From NCBI RefSeq assembly GCF_019207025.1, contig NZ_JAEEGC010000070.1, forward strand, positions 1-43,135: DNA of 43,135 nt, in the 5' to 3' direction. Position numbers and translations under genes: made by a program. This DNA comes from Clostridium thailandense. GTDB taxonomy: Bacteria; Bacillota; Clostridia; Clostridiales; Clostridiaceae. How positions within the stretch are numbered: the stretch's first letter is position 1; every line of letters begins with the position of its first letter. Below, piece by piece: positions 24,796-34,849 of this stretch. Under the pieces are notes generated by a model. That model was not told where the DNA came from and did no database searches. It saw only the letters and a program-made list of their open reading frames with translations.

Positions 24796-27234
24796 ATGTT
24801 AAAAGTAGATAAAGAGACTTTTAAGAAAGATTATGAAGAAAAGTTTATAGAAATTCATGGAAAAGATTTATCAGATGGAACAGATTACAATAAATATGAA
24901 GCATTAGCAAGCCTTACTAGAGATTATGTAGTTAAGATGTGGATTAGTACTAACAAAAATTATAATTTCACAGGAGAAAAGCAGGTATACTATTTTTCTA
25001 TGGAATTTTTGTTAGGAAGGTTACTTGGAAATGCTTTGTTAAATTTAGGAATAAGGGATGTATGCAAGGAAGCTCTTAGTGATTTTAATATAGATCTAAA
25101 TAAATTGGAAGCTTTAGAACAAGACCAGGGGCTTGGAAATGGAGGACTTGGAAGATTAGCTGCTTGCTTTTTAGATTCTATGGCTTCATTAAATATACCA
25201 GGACACGGATGTGGTATAAGATACAAATATGGATTTTTTGAACAAAAAATAATCAATGGTATGCAAATAGAAACTCAGGATGATTGGCTTAAAAATAATA
25301 ATGTATGGGAAATAAAAAAGCCAGATAAAGCTCAGATAGTCAAATTTGGTGGACAGGTGAATACAATAAGTGAAAATGGAAATCTAAAATTTGTCCATAC
25401 AGGGTATGAAGCGGTTTTAGCGGTGCCCTATGATGTACCTATCATAGGTTATGAAAACAATATAGTAAATAATTTAAGACTTTGGAGTGCAGAACCTTTA
25501 TATGATGAATTTGATTTTTCTTCTTTTAGTAGAGGAGAGTATTTAAAGGCACTAGAATATAAAAATTCTGTAGAGGCTATATCTCAGGTTCTATATCCAG
25601 ATGATAGTGTATATGAAGGGAAAAGGCTTAGGTTAAAGCAGCAGTATTTCTTTGTATCTGCTGGCATTCAAAGTATTATAAGACACTTTAAGGTTTATGG
25701 AAAAGCACCTTTAAATGATTTAGATGAGAAGATAGCTATACACATAAATGATACCCATCCTACTTTAGCTATACCAGAGTTAATGAGAATTCTCATGGAT
25801 GAGGAAGGATATGGATGGGATGAGGCATGGAGAATAACCACAAATACAATGTCTTATACAAATCATACCATACTATCAGAGGCCTTGGAGAAATGGCCTA
25901 TAGATATGTTTAAAAAATTATTACCTAGAATTTATATGATAATTGAAGAAATAAACAGGAGATTTTGTGAAGAACTTTGGAATAAATACATTGGACAGTG
26001 GGATAAAATTAGCAAAATGGCTATTATAGCAGATGGATATGTTAAAATGGCTCACTTAGCGATAGTAGGAAGTCACAGTGTAAATGGAGTAGCGAAGCTC
26101 CATACAGAGATACTTAAAAAGCAGGAGATGAAGGATTTCTATTATTTTTATCCTAACAAGTTCAATAATAAAACCAATGGAATAACTCATAGAAGATGGC
26201 TTATAAAGGCAAATCCGCAGCTTACAACTCTTATAAAGGATACAATAGGAGATAGCTTTATAAAGCATCCAACAGACATGGAGGCCTTTGAACGGTATGC
26301 CAGCGATAAGGAAGTACAGCAAAGATTGCATGAAATAAAAATTTCTAATAAAAAAAGGTTTGCTGAATATTTAAAAGAAAAGCAAGATATTTCTATAAAT
26401 CCAGATTCACTATTTGATGTTCAGGTAAAAAGAATTCATGCATATAAAAGGCAGATATTAAATTGCTTAAGGATTATGGAGCTTTATAGAAAACTAATAG
26501 AAAATCCTAATTTAGATATAGTTCCTAAAACTTTTATATTTGCAGGTAAAGCAGCACCTGGATATCATCTTGCAAAGAAAACCATAGAGCTTATAAATGC
26601 AGTTGCCAATAAGATAAATAATGATCCAAGAGTAAATGAAAAAATAAAAGTGGTGTTTGTAGAAAATTATAAAGTTTCTGTAGCTGAACTTATAGTTCCA
26701 GCAGCAGATTTAAGTGAGCAAATATCTACTACCACTAAGGAAGCCTCAGGCACAAGTAATATGAAGTTCATGATGAACGGAGCTGTTACTATAGCTACCT
26801 TAGATGGCGCTAATATTGAAATTAGAGATGAGGTTGGAGACGACAATATAATTATTTTCGGTTTAACTGAAAGAGAAGTCTTAGATTACTATCATAAGGG
26901 CGGTTACAGTGCATGGGATATGGTAAATAGAGATTATAGAATAAAGCAGGTTACAGAAGATACAATAAATGGTTTCTATTGCAGTGACAAGGAAAGATTC
27001 AGAGCGATTTATGAAAACTTAGTTACCTATAATGACGAGTTTTTTGTACTAAAGGATTTTGATTCTTATTTAAAGGCACAAGAGAGAGCAGATAACCTGT
27101 ATAAAAACTTTCCAAAGTGGCAATCTATGTGTGCAGTAAATATAGCCCACTCTGGTATATTTTCTAGTGATAGAACCATACAGGAATATGCTACTGGTAT
27201 ATGGGGCTCTGGATATTTATATAAGAATCTTTAA
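24796..27234 (+). CDS. glgP: glycogen/alpha-glucan phosphorylase
   Basis: Releases glucose-1-phosphate from alpha-1,4-glucans with phosphate and pyridoxal phosphate. The 812-residue protein shows YFSMEFLLGR, EQDQGLGNGGLGRLAAC, NDTHPTLAIPE and the cofactor motif EASGTSNMKFMMNG with the PLP lysine at about K657, then TLDGANIEI. A GTG at 24790 overlaps the AGGAGG site; the ATG at 24796, about 7 bases from it, is the likely start. It lets the same operon both build and degrade glycogen, so control must be largely at the enzyme level (inference). Confidence 0.96.
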   Translation: MLKVDKETFKKDYEEKFIEIHGKDLSDGTDYNKYEALASLTRDYVVKMWISTNKNYNFTGEKQVYYFSMEFLLGRLLGNALLNLGIRDVCKEALSDFNIDLNKLEALEQDQGLGNGGLGRLAACFLDSMASLNIPGHGCGIRYKYGFFEQKIINGMQIETQDDWLKNNNVWEIKKPDKAQIVKFGGQVNTISENGNLKFVHTGYEAVLAVPYDVPIIGYENNIVNNLRLWSAEPLYDEFDFSSFSRGEYLKALEYKNSVEAISQVLYPDDSVYEGKRLRLKQQYFFVSAGIQSIIRHFKVYGKAPLNDLDEKIAIHINDTHPTLAIPELMRILMDEEGYGWDEAWRITTNTMSYTNHTILSEALEKWPIDMFKKLLPRIYMIIEEINRRFCEELWNKYIGQWDKISKMAIIADGYVKMAHLAIVGSHSVNGVAKLHTEILKKQEMKDFYYFYPNKFNNKTNGITHRRWLIKANPQLTTLIKDTIGDSFIKHPTDMEAFERYASDKEVQQRLHEIKISNKKRFAEYLKEKQDISINPDSLFDVQVKRIHAYKRQILNCLRIMELYRKLIENPNLDIVPKTFIFAGKAAPGYHLAKKTIELINAVANKINNDPRVNEKIKVVFVENYKVSVAELIVPAADLSEQISTTTKEASGTSNMKFMMNGAVTIATLDGANIEIRDEVGDDNIIIFGLTEREVLDYYHKGGYSAWDMVNRDYRIKQVTEDTINGFYCSDKERFRAIYENLVTYNDEFFVLKDFDSYLKAQERADNLYKNFPKWQSMCAVNIAHSGIFSSDRTIQEYATGIWGSGYLYKNL

Positions 27235-27250
27235 CTAGACTATTATTTAC

Positions 27251-27287
27251 CTTGAATTCTCTTGCGGATTCTACAAGAGAATTCAAG
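27251..27287 (+). other. perfect 14-bp hairpin inside the glycogen operon
   Basis: CTTGAATTCTCTTG and CAAGAGAATTCAAG pair perfectly around a 9-base loop in the gap between glgP and the amylase gene. No T-run follows, so it is more likely an mRNA-stability or processing element than a full terminator. Confidence 0.6.
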
Positions 27288-27315
27288 AGTATACTTAAAT
27301 TGAGAGGTGAATTTT

Positions 27316-29184
27316 TTGGAGTGCTACGTGAGACATAATTCCTGGGAAGAAAAATTCAGAAAACCCTTTGGTGCAGTGAGCTTAGGTGAAGAAGTATATA
27401 TAGCTATAGAGGGAGAACATTTTAATAAAGTGGAACTAATACTATCTTATTTTAATGGAAGTACAGAAAGCATAGAACTTCCCATGAGCAAAATTGATGA
27501 AAAGCTTTATATGTATTCTGCTCAAATAGATATAAAAGAAGAATATAAAGGTTTAATAAATTATTATTTTAGATTATACAAAGGTTTTCAAACTCTGTAC
27601 TATGGAAATAACTTAGATGGATTAGGAGGAGAAGGCACAATTTATTATGATAATCCTAAAAGTTATCAAATAACGGTATATAAGTCCTTTATTACTCCTA
27701 AATGGTTTAAAGAGGGTATTGTTTATCAGATATTTGTAGATAGGTTTAGAAATGGTAACAGTAACGGAATAATAGATAATCCTAAGAAAAATAGTTTTAT
27801 ATATGGAACCTGGGAAGATGAACCAATGTATATAAAAACTGCTGATGGAAGAATAATGAGATGGGATTTTTATGGAGGAAATCTTAAAGGTGTTATTGAA
27901 AAACTAGGATATTTGAAAGATCTTGGCATAGATGTAATCTATCTAAATCCAATTTTTGAAGCTTCAAGCAATCATAAATATGATACTGCTAATTATAAGG
28001 CTATAGATTCAATGTTTGGTAACGAAGATATATTTAAAGAGCTTTGCAGTAAGGCTGAGAAGTTTGGAATTAAAGTAGTGCTAGATGGAGTTTTTAGTCA
28101 CACTGGAGCAGATAGTATATATTTTAATAAGTTTGGAAATTACCCTTCTGTAGGTGCTTATAAATCAAAGTCTTCTAGCTATTATAACTGGTACAAATTT
28201 AGTGAGTATCCAGATAAATATGAATGCTGGTGGGGAATAGATAATCAGCCGAATATAGATGAGATGAATGAGGACTATATAAATTATATAATAAGTGGCG
28301 AAGACTCTGTAATTAAAAAGTGGATGAGCCTAGGTGCCAGTGGATGGAGACTGGATGTAGCAGATGAGCTTCCTGATGAGTTTATAAAATTGTTAAAAAC
28401 TCAGATTAAAGATATAAAAAAAGACTCCATATTAATAGGAGAAGTTTGGGAAGATGCATCCAATAAAATAAGTTATTCTAGTAAGAGACAATATTTGTTT
28501 GGTGAGGAATTGGATTCTGTAACAAACTATCCTTTTAAAAATTCTGTAATTAGTTTCGTAAACTCAGAAATTAATTCCACCACTTTTAGCAGAAGAATAA
28601 TGAGTATTTATGAAAATTATCCTAGGGAGAACTTCTATTGTAATTTAAATGTATTAGATACTCATGATACAGAGAGACTTTTAACTTTAATAGACAAAGG
28701 TGATGGGAAAACTATATATAAGCTTATTATGGCTTTAGCTATACAGATGACCATGCCAGGAGTACCTCTTATCTATTATGGAGATGAAGCTGGTCTTACT
28801 GGAGGAAAAGATCCTTTAAATAGAAAGCCTTACCCTTGGGGAAAAGAAAATATAACTATCTATAGTATTTATAAAGCTTTAATAAAATTGAGAAAAAATT
28901 ATAAAGTTTTTATAGAGGGAAATTTAAGATTTCACAGTATAAATGAAGATATAATTTGCTATGAAAGAACTTTAAATAACGAAAAAGCTTTAATAATTAT
29001 AAATAAATCCATGGACCTTTCCTATAGCATTGATTTAGAATCTCTAGATTTTAAAGATCATGAAAATATTGAAGAATTAAGCTGGAATATTAAATCTATA
29101 TTAGATACAAGTAAAATTGAAGAAAAGTTAAATTTTAAGCAGATAAAAATTAATCCTTTAGAAATTAAAATATACAAAATATAA
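27316..29184 (+). CDS. GH13 alpha-amylase-type glycosidase (neopullulanase/cyclomaltodextrinase-like)
   Basis: Hydrolyses alpha-glucans or maltodextrins inside the cell. The 622-residue protein has an N-terminal beta domain resembling CBM34 (about 10-105) and a GH13 barrel: YQIFVDRF near 136, [23 protein letters not shown], nucleophile D347 in GWRLDVADE, acid E376 in IGEVWED and D451 in DTHDTERL. There is no signal peptide. The GTG at 27307 overlaps the ribosome site, so TTG at 27316, 8 bases from GAGG, is preferred. Its place between glgP and glgC suggests it shortens branches or maltodextrins during glycogen turnover. Exact specificity is not readable. Confidence 0.88.
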   Translation: MECYVRHNSWEEKFRKPFGAVSLGEEVYIAIEGEHFNKVELILSYFNGSTESIELPMSKIDEKLYMYSAQIDIKEEYKGLINYYFRLYKGFQTLYYGNNLDGLGGEGTIYYDNPKSYQITVYKSFITPKWFKEGIVYQIFVDRFRNGNSNGIIDNPKKNSFIYGTWEDEPMYIKTADGRIMRWDFYGGNLKGVIEKLGYLKDLGIDVIYLNPIFEASSNHKYDTANYKAIDSMFGNEDIFKELCSKAEKFGIKVVLDGVFSHTGADSIYFNKFGNYPSVGAYKSKSSSYYNWYKFSEYPDKYECWWGIDNQPNIDEMNEDYINYIISGEDSVIKKWMSLGASGWRLDVADELPDEFIKLLKTQIKDIKKDSILIGEVWEDASNKISYSSKRQYLFGEELDSVTNYPFKNSVISFVNSEINSTTFSRRIMSIYENYPRENFYCNLNVLDTHDTERLLTLIDKGDGKTIYKLIMALAIQMTMPGVPLIYYGDEAGLTGGKDPLNRKPYPWGKENITIYSIYKALIKLRKNYKVFIEGNLRFHSINEDIICYERTLNNEKALIIINKSMDLSYSIDLESLDFKDHENIEELSWNIKSILDTSKIEEKLNFKQIKINPLEIKIYKI

Positions 29185-29234
29185 ATATTCAAATTTACTC
29201 TAATAAATTGTGGAGCATGAGGAGAGGATATTAT

Positions 29235-30386
29235 ATGTTAAAAAAGGAAATTGTAGCAATGATATTGGCTGGGGGACAAGGATCTAGATTGGGAATACTT
29301 ACAAAAAGGCTTGCAAAGCCTGCGGTTCCTTTTGGGGGAAGGTATAGAATAATTGACTTCACCTTGAGCAATTGTTCTAATTCCAATATTGATACTGTAG
29401 GAGTGTTAACACAGTACAAACCTTTGGCACTTAATTCGCATATAGGTATAGGAAGCCCTTGGGATCTTGATAGAAGAGATGGAGGGGTATATATTTTACC
29501 ACCTTATCAAGAGGAAAGTGGAGGAAATTGGTATAAAGGTACTGCAGACGCCATATTTCAAAATATTTCTTTTATAGATAGTTATAGCCCTGAGTATGTT
29601 CTGGTACTATCTGGAGACCATATATACAAAATGAACTATGAAAATATGTTAAAGTACCATAAAGAAAAAAAAGCGGATGCTACAATAGCCGTTATAGATG
29701 TACCTTTAGCAGAGGCAAGCAGATTTGGAATCATGAATGTTAATGATGACGGGTCAATATGCGAATTTGAAGAAAAACCTAAGAAACCTAAAAGCACAAA
29801 AGCATCCATGGGAATATATATTTTTAATTGGAAGCTTTTGAAGAAATTTTTGAAAGAGGATCAAAACAATAAGGAATCTAGCAATGATTTTGGAAAAAAT
29901 ATAATTCCAAGGATGCTGGAACAAAATGAAAAAATGTATGCTTATGCTTTCAAAGGATATTGGAAGGATGTAGGTACTATAGAAAGTCTTTGGGAAGCAA
30001 ATATGGACTTGCTTAGAGAAGATAATGAACTTAATATGCAGGATAGAAATTGGAGAATATATTCTGAAAATCATGTTAGACCTGCACAATATATAGGAGC
30101 TAATGCGCAAGTAAAAAACAGCCTTTCTGTAGACGGCTGCGAAGTCTATGGAGAAGTAAATAATTCCGTATTATTCTCAGGAGTGACAATAGGAAAAAAT
30201 TCTAAAATAATAAATTCTGTTATAATGCCAGATACAAAAATTGGAGACAATGTAATAATAAATAAGGCAATTGTAGGAAGTAATGTGACAATAAGACGAG
30301 ATTGTATAATTGGAGATGGAAAAAAAGTTACAGTAATAGGCGGTCATGAGGATATAAAAGCAGGATCTATTGTTATAGGAAAATAA
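29235..30386 (+). CDS. glgC: glucose-1-phosphate adenylyltransferase, catalytic subunit
   Basis: Makes ADP-glucose from ATP and glucose-1-phosphate, the committed step to glycogen. The 383-residue protein has the nucleotidyltransferase start [12 protein letters not shown] (residues 8-19), [25 protein letters not shown] and the sugar-phosphate-binding EEKPKKPKS segment, followed by a left-handed beta-helix with hexapeptide repeats (about 280-383). An upstream frame opens at 29208, but the ATG at 29235 with AGAGG 7 bases before it is the proper start. It works with GlgD encoded next, as in other Firmicutes. Confidence 0.95.
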   Translation: MLKKEIVAMILAGGQGSRLGILTKRLAKPAVPFGGRYRIIDFTLSNCSNSNIDTVGVLTQYKPLALNSHIGIGSPWDLDRRDGGVYILPPYQEESGGNWYKGTADAIFQNISFIDSYSPEYVLVLSGDHIYKMNYENMLKYHKEKKADATIAVIDVPLAEASRFGIMNVNDDGSICEFEEKPKKPKSTKASMGIYIFNWKLLKKFLKEDQNNKESSNDFGKNIIPRMLEQNEKMYAYAFKGYWKDVGTIESLWEANMDLLREDNELNMQDRNWRIYSENHVRPAQYIGANAQVKNSLSVDGCEVYGEVNNSVLFSGVTIGKNSKIINSVIMPDTKIGDNVIINKAIVGSNVTIRRDCIIGDGKKVTVIGGHEDIKAGSIVIGK

Positions 30387-30418
30387 ATTTACTGGGATAT
30401 TTACGAGGAGGGTTCGTT

Positions 30419-31555
30419 ATGTTAAAAAGTTGCTTAGGTATAATTAATTTAGATGAAAATGAAGATAGATTGAGAGAACTTACACGAAATAGGCCTTTAG
30501 CATCTATTCCGATAGCTGGAAGATATAGAATTATTGATTTTATAATATCAAATCTAACTAATGCAGGAGTTAAGAGTATAGGAATATTCTCTAAAATGCA
30601 ATCTAGATCCTTAATGGACCATTTAGGCAATGGACGTCCTTGGGATTTAAATAGAAAAATAGATGGGCTTAGGTTGTTTAATTTTACAACAACAGATCCA
30701 TACATAGATGATATAACTAACTTTTCAAATAACGTAGAGTATTTATATAGAGCAGGGCAAGAATATGTGATATTTGCTTCCTCATATATGATATGTAATA
30801 TTGATTTTAAAGATATTTTAAGGAAGCACATAGAGTCTAATTGTGATGTAACAATGGTGTATAAGAAGGTTAGCAATGCAGATGAAAGTTTTGGTGATTG
30901 CGATGTTTTAAACATAGATGAAAAAGGAAAAATACTAAGTGTTGGAAAAAATATAGGGAATAGAAAAAATGCCAATGTAGGTATGGGCATATATATAATG
31001 AAAAAGGAATTTCTAATTCATATAATTAACGAATGTGTAGGTACAGGACGCTACAGAAAAGTAAAATCCTACATATATAACTCTTTGGATAAGCTAAAAG
31101 TGGAAAGCTATGAGTTTACTGGATATTTGGCTTGTTTAAACTCATTGAAAGCTTATTATAAAGCAAGTATGGAGCTTCTAGATCCAAAGATAAATAAGGA
31201 GCTTTTCTCAAAGGAAAGACCTATATATACAAAAACCAATGATGAAATACCAGTTAGATATGGAAATGACTGTGTTGTTAGAAATTCTATACTAGGTAAC
31301 GGATGTTCAATCGATGGCACAGTAGAAAACAGTATAATATTTAGAAGGGTGCATATTTCAAAGGGAGCAGTACTTAAAAATTGTATAATTCTTCAAAATT
31401 GTATAATTGGAGAGAACGCAAAGCTTTGTAATATAATAACGGATAAGTTTGTGGATATAGGTGCAGATAAGGAACTTAAAGGTGATGTTAATATTCCTTT
31501 GGTAGTAGAAAAAAACGTAATTAGCACCAATATGGATCATCCGTTGTTTATATAG
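30419..31555 (+). CDS. glgD: glucose-1-phosphate adenylyltransferase, GlgD subunit
   Basis: A 378-residue homologue of GlgC that forms a complex with it. The N-terminus reads GIINLDENEDRLRELTRNRPLA, so the G-G-x-G-x-R nucleotide loop of the catalytic subunit is missing; [12 protein letters not shown] and the C-terminal beta-helix are kept. GlgD proteins are therefore thought to be regulatory or low-activity partners. GAGGAGGG precedes the ATG. It closes the operon, and its stop codon lies inside the first bases of a long-hairpin repeat that probably serves as terminator. Confidence 0.93.
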   Translation: MLKSCLGIINLDENEDRLRELTRNRPLASIPIAGRYRIIDFIISNLTNAGVKSIGIFSKMQSRSLMDHLGNGRPWDLNRKIDGLRLFNFTTTDPYIDDITNFSNNVEYLYRAGQEYVIFASSYMICNIDFKDILRKHIESNCDVTMVYKKVSNADESFGDCDVLNIDEKGKILSVGKNIGNRKNANVGMGIYIMKKEFLIHIINECVGTGRYRKVKSYIYNSLDKLKVESYEFTGYLACLNSLKAYYKASMELLDPKINKELFSKERPIYTKTNDEIPVRYGNDCVVRNSILGNGCSIDGTVENSIIFRRVHISKGAVLKNCIILQNCIIGENAKLCNIITDKFVDIGADKELKGDVNIPLVVEKNVISTNMDHPLFI

Positions 31556-31818
31556 AGAAGAGAAGCACAGCCGAAAGTTGATTTACACTCCGGGATATGT
31601 TTCCAAGCCTCGGCACTATAAAAACTTTTTGTTAATCTAAAGCTCAACATTTTGAAAATCTAAGAACCTTTTATAAACTCGTACCTCAAATATATAAAAA
31701 ATTCCAAGATTTTCCGAAATATTTCTCTAAGATTGACTAAAAAGTTTTTATATGTGCCGAGGCTTTGGAAACGTATCTCTGCGTATAAATCAACTTTCTG
31801 TTTTGGTTATCTATAAAC
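31546..31818 (+). repeat. long-hairpin repeat, copy 3 (after glgD)
   Basis: GTTTATA at 31546 (inside the last glgD codons) can pair with TATAAAC at 31812-31818. CCGAAAGTTGATTTA pairs with TAAATCAACTTTCTG, TTTCCAAGCCTCGGCAC with GTGCCGAGGCTTTGGAAA, and TATAAAAACTTTTT with AAAAAGTTTTTATA. The inner arms (AATCTAAAG and CTAAGATT ends) and apex AAACTCGTACCTCAAATAT match copy 2. Compared with copies 1 and 2, both sides of the stem carry matching changes, for example CCTCGG with CCGAGG here against CTTCAG with CTTCAGC-type pairing there. Confidence 0.82.
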
Positions 31819-31847
31819 CCGCTTTAAGAGATATTGCTTCACATATG

Positions 31848-31876
31848 TTGAAATTTAAAAACTTTAGTACTATAAT
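31848..31876 (+). promoter_or_regulatory. sigma-A promoter of ybaK
   Basis: TTGAAA (31848-31853), a 17-base spacer and TATAAT (31871-31876) form a near-consensus vegetative promoter about 40 bases before the ybaK start. Confidence 0.75.
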
Positions 31877-31916
31877 GGGTTAAATGGATAAAGTTTGACA
31901 TACGGGAGGATTCAAA

Positions 31917-32375
31917 ATGAGTATAGAAAGCGTAAGAAAACAATTTAGTGAGGAAAAGTTAGGCTTAGAAGTATTGGAACTTAAAGAAAGTACGGCTACT
32001 GTGGAACTAGCAGCTAAAGCTATTGGAGTAGAGCCTGGCCAGATTGCTAAAACTATGGCATTTGGACTAAAGGATAAAGATATACTTATAGTATCTAAAG
32101 GTGATGCAAAAGTAGACAACAGAAAATATAAAGATTGTTTTAGTACAAAGGCTAAAATGTTAAATGTTGATGAAGTATTAGAAATAACAGGGCATCCAGT
32201 AGGAGGCGTTTGTCCCTTTGGGTTAAAGAATCCTTTAGAAGTATATTTAGATGTGTCGCTAAAGCAATATGATTACGTTTATCCAGCAGCAGGTTCACCA
32301 CATGCGGCAGTAAAAGTGACATTAGATAAACTTGAGGAGATTACTAATGGTGAATGGATAGATGTATGTAAATAG
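31917..32375 (+). CDS. YbaK/EbsC-family aminoacyl-tRNA deacylase
   Basis: A 152-residue cytoplasmic protein of the YbaK/ProX/EbsC superfamily, whose members hydrolyse mischarged tRNAs such as Cys-tRNA(Pro). Visible family features are the start ESVRKQF, AKAIGVEPGQIAKTMAF with the key substrate-contacting Lys, ILIVSKGDAKVDNRK and GHPVGGVCPFG. GGGAGG lies before the ATG. It has its own promoter and no functional link to its neighbours. The exact tRNA specificity cannot be told. Confidence 0.9.
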   Translation: MSIESVRKQFSEEKLGLEVLELKESTATVELAAKAIGVEPGQIAKTMAFGLKDKDILIVSKGDAKVDNRKYKDCFSTKAKMLNVDEVLEITGHPVGGVCPFGLKNPLEVYLDVSLKQYDYVYPAAGSPHAAVKVTLDKLEEITNGEWIDVCK

Positions 32376-32474
32376 CTAAATGGTAATTGATGGAAGTTAT
32401 AAGAGGAATTTAACTTATAATTTCTATTTTTGAAAATTTAAGCTAGATGTCAGAAAGGATAGTTAAAAAGGATT

Positions 32475-32547
32475 ACATTATGCGAAAATTAGTATAATGA
32501 ATTTATACATTATGTAAGATGAATTGTCATAATATTTATGTTATTCT
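32475..32547 (+). promoter_or_regulatory. dual-box promoter of corrinoid operon 1
   Basis: Two ACATTATG boxes start at 32475 and 32507, exactly 32 bases apart. The second sits in the palindrome TACATTATGTA. Thirteen bases after its start comes TGAATT (32520-32525), a 16-base spacer and TATTCT (32542-32547) preceded by TG, an extended -10. The same parts with the same distances precede operon 2 (37424-37496), so a common activator is likely. The regulator gene is not in the window. The operon start lies about 100 bases downstream. Confidence 0.65.
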
Positions 32548-32647
32548 ATTTATAGGATATAAATTTATCATTTTTTATTATATAAATAAATGTTTGTAAT
32601 AAAACTTCTATTAATTTATTGAATATATAAATAAGGAGGAAAATATT

Positions 32648-33265
32648 ATGAGTAAAAAATTAGTTGAGGCTATGGCTGATCTTGATGAGGATGTTGTATT
32701 AGAAGAGGTTAAGGCATTAAAGGAGCAAGGAGTACCAGCATTAGAGATTATTGAAAGCTTACAAGCAGGTATGGAAACTGTAGGAAAAAGATTTGAAGAA
32801 AAAGAATATTTTTTATCAGAGCTTATAATGTCAGCAGAAGTATTTAATGAGGCTTCAGAATTAATAGGTGGAATGGACACATCAGGTACATCTAAATATG
32901 GAAAGTTTGTTATAGGAACTATATATGATGATATTCATGACATAGGAAAAAATATTGTAACTACAGTAATGAGAAGTAATGGATTTGAAGTTATTGATTT
33001 AGGAGTTGACATACCTACAGCTAAATTTATCGAAGCTATAAAACAACATAAGCCAAAGGTAGTTGGAATATCATGTCTTTTAACTACATGTTTCGACAAT
33101 GTTAAAGAATGTATACAAGCAATAGAAGACGCTGGACTTAGAAATGATGTAAAGGTTCTGATAGGCGGGGGTCCAGTTGACGAAGCTACAGGTAAATATG
33201 TGAAAGCAGATATAGTAGCTAAAAATGCACAAAATACTGTAGATTACTGTAAACAATTTGCATAA
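32648..33265 (+). CDS. corrinoid (cobalamin-binding) methyl-carrier protein 1
   Basis: Carries the methyl group on its cobalt cofactor between two methyltransferases (MetH-like B12-binding fold, cytoplasm). The 205-residue protein has an N-terminal helical cap (about 1-85) and a B12 domain with the lower-ligand motif D95-x-H97-x-x-G100, then the S/T loop (SCLLTTCF) and the GGGPV turn near 178. AAGGAGG precedes the ATG. It is very close to the second copy at 37563. From residue 93 on the two differ at only a few positions, whereas the caps differ more. First gene of operon 1. Confidence 0.93.
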   Translation: MSKKLVEAMADLDEDVVLEEVKALKEQGVPALEIIESLQAGMETVGKRFEEKEYFLSELIMSAEVFNEASELIGGMDTSGTSKYGKFVIGTIYDDIHDIGKNIVTTVMRSNGFEVIDLGVDIPTAKFIEAIKQHKPKVVGISCLLTTCFDNVKECIQAIEDAGLRNDVKVLIGGGPVDEATGKYVKADIVAKNAQNTVDYCKQFA

Positions 33266-33324
33266 TATAACAAGAACGAGAAAGCTTATAAAGTTTTGCT
33301 ATATAGTTTAAGGAGGCAATTTAA

Positions 33325-34122
33325 ATGCTAATTATTGGAGAGTTAATAAACACAAGTAGAAAAGCGATACGTGAAGCTGTCGAGAAGAAAGATGGCGAGT
33401 ATATACAGCAAATTGCAAAGGCTCAAGAAGAAGCTGGAGCAACATATATAGATGTAAACTGTGGTACATGCATAGAAACTGAAGTAGAGACTATGGAGTG
33501 GCTAATTGATAATATACTTCAAGCAACAAATCTGCCATTATGTATAGATAGTCCTAATCCAGTAGCTTTGAGAGCAGGATTAATGAAAGTTGTAAATGCT
33601 AAACCAATGATAAACTCTATAACTGATGAAACACCAAGATGGAATGCAGTATTACCTTTAGTAAAAGAGTTTAACGCTAAAATCGTAGCATTATGTATTG
33701 ATGACGATGGTATGCCTAAGACAAATGAAGATAGAATTAGAATTGCACATTCAATAATAACAAAGTTAACTGCAGAAGGAATTGACATAGATGATATATA
33801 TATAGATCCTCTTATAAAACCAATAAGCGCAGGGGAAAAGAATGGAATAGAAGTATTACAGGCAATACAAACCATTATGGAAAGCCATCCAGGAGTGCAT
33901 ACTACTTGTGGATTAAGTAATATATCTTATGCATTGCCTGCAAGAAAAGTATTGAACAGATTATTCATGGTACAAACTATGGCTCGCGGAATGGACTCTT
34001 ATATATTGGATCCAACAAATAAGGAAATGAGAGGTGCCTTGCTTGCATCTCAAGCACTTTTAGGACAAGATAGATTCTCTAGAAAATTCCTTAAGGGATT
34101 CCGTGAAGGAATATATGAATAG
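33325..34122 (+). CDS. methyltetrahydrofolate:corrinoid protein methyltransferase
   Basis: The second methyltransferase of the system: moves the methyl group between the corrinoid protein and tetrahydrofolate, feeding the C1 pathway. The 265-residue pterin-binding TIM barrel is of the AcsE/MtvA type: GELINTSRK at the start, YIDVNCG near 41-47, CIDSPNP near 73-79, INSITDE near 96-102 and CGLSNISYALP near 196-206. Length is normal for the family. AAGGAGG lies 8 bases before the ATG. It is the only such gene here, so it presumably serves both corrinoid proteins. Overlaps the next gene by 8 bases. Confidence 0.93.
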   Translation: MLIIGELINTSRKAIREAVEKKDGEYIQQIAKAQEEAGATYIDVNCGTCIETEVETMEWLIDNILQATNLPLCIDSPNPVALRAGLMKVVNAKPMINSITDETPRWNAVLPLVKEFNAKIVALCIDDDGMPKTNEDRIRIAHSIITKLTAEGIDIDDIYIDPLIKPISAGEKNGIEVLQAIQTIMESHPGVHTTCGLSNISYALPARKVLNRLFMVQTMARGMDSYILDPTNKEMRGALLASQALLGQDRFSRKFLKGFREGIYE

Positions 34123-34828
34123 ATTAATAATAGCTTGTAAAACTATTGCTGATGAACTGAATTTAGTTGTTAATGAAGTAGGGTGCAAATATCCTATACT
34201 ATGGATAGAGTCTAGTTTGCATATAAACCCAGAATCTTTAAGAAAGCGCATTCAAGAAGAGCTGGATCATATATCAAATATAGATCAGGTGATTTTAGCT
34301 TTTGGATACTGTGGTAATGCATTACTAGGATTAAAATCAGCAGACTATCAAATAATTTTTCCACGAGTTGATGATTGTATCACTATGTTACTTGGTTCTT
34401 GTGAAAAACGTAAAAAAGTATCAAGTGAAATGGGGACCTATTTTCTTACTAGAGGTTGGTTAGAGTACGAGAAAAATATATGGGTTGAATATCAGGATAC
34501 AGTAAAGAGGTATGGAAAAGCTAAGGCTGATAGATTATACAAGGTAATTCTTGGACATTATAAAAGATTGGGTATTATTAAAACAAGTGTTTGTAATACA
34601 GCGGAATTTTTGGAGAAAACTCAACAGATTGCAAACGATCTTAATTTAAAACAAGAGATCATTGATGGGACTCTGAGCTATATTAAAAAACTTTTAACTG
34701 GTCCTTGGGATGAAGAATTTGTTACAGTTGGCCCAAATGAAACAATTGCTTTAGAGCATATTTATGGTAATGCTTCAGGGCAAGTTTGCAGCACTTCTAC
34801 TTGTGACTGTAGTCTTAATAATGCTTAG
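34115..34828 (+). CDS. DUF1638 protein of the corrinoid methyltransferase cluster
   Basis: A 237-residue cytoplasmic protein of the DUF1638 family, function unknown. Family marks are IIACKTIADEL at the start, LAFGYCGNALLGL near 71-83, IIFPRVDDCITMLLGS near 90-105 and YFLTRGWLE near 117. The conserved Cys/Asp/Arg residues suggest a ligand or metal site. The C-terminus has four cysteines (QVCSTSTCDCS). A GTG at 34103 is open, but AAGGA directly precedes ATG at 34115, which overlaps the methyltransferase stop, so coupling is likely. DUF1638 genes recur beside corrinoid methyltransferases, so a role in their maturation or activation is a fair guess. Confidence 0.85.
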   Translation: MNRLIIACKTIADELNLVVNEVGCKYPILWIESSLHINPESLRKRIQEELDHISNIDQVILAFGYCGNALLGLKSADYQIIFPRVDDCITMLLGSCEKRKKVSSEMGTYFLTRGWLEYEKNIWVEYQDTVKRYGKAKADRLYKVILGHYKRLGIIKTSVCNTAEFLEKTQQIANDLNLKQEIIDGTLSYIKKLLTGPWDEEFVTVGPNETIALEHIYGNASGQVCSTSTCDCSLNNA

Positions 34829-34849
34829 TGAAAAGGAAGGTGACATCAA

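Noticed and set aside
32376..32647. Cobalamin riboswitch before the corrinoid operon
   Set aside because: No B12-box-like conserved core could be found; the region is explained by the two-box promoter and AT-rich leader.
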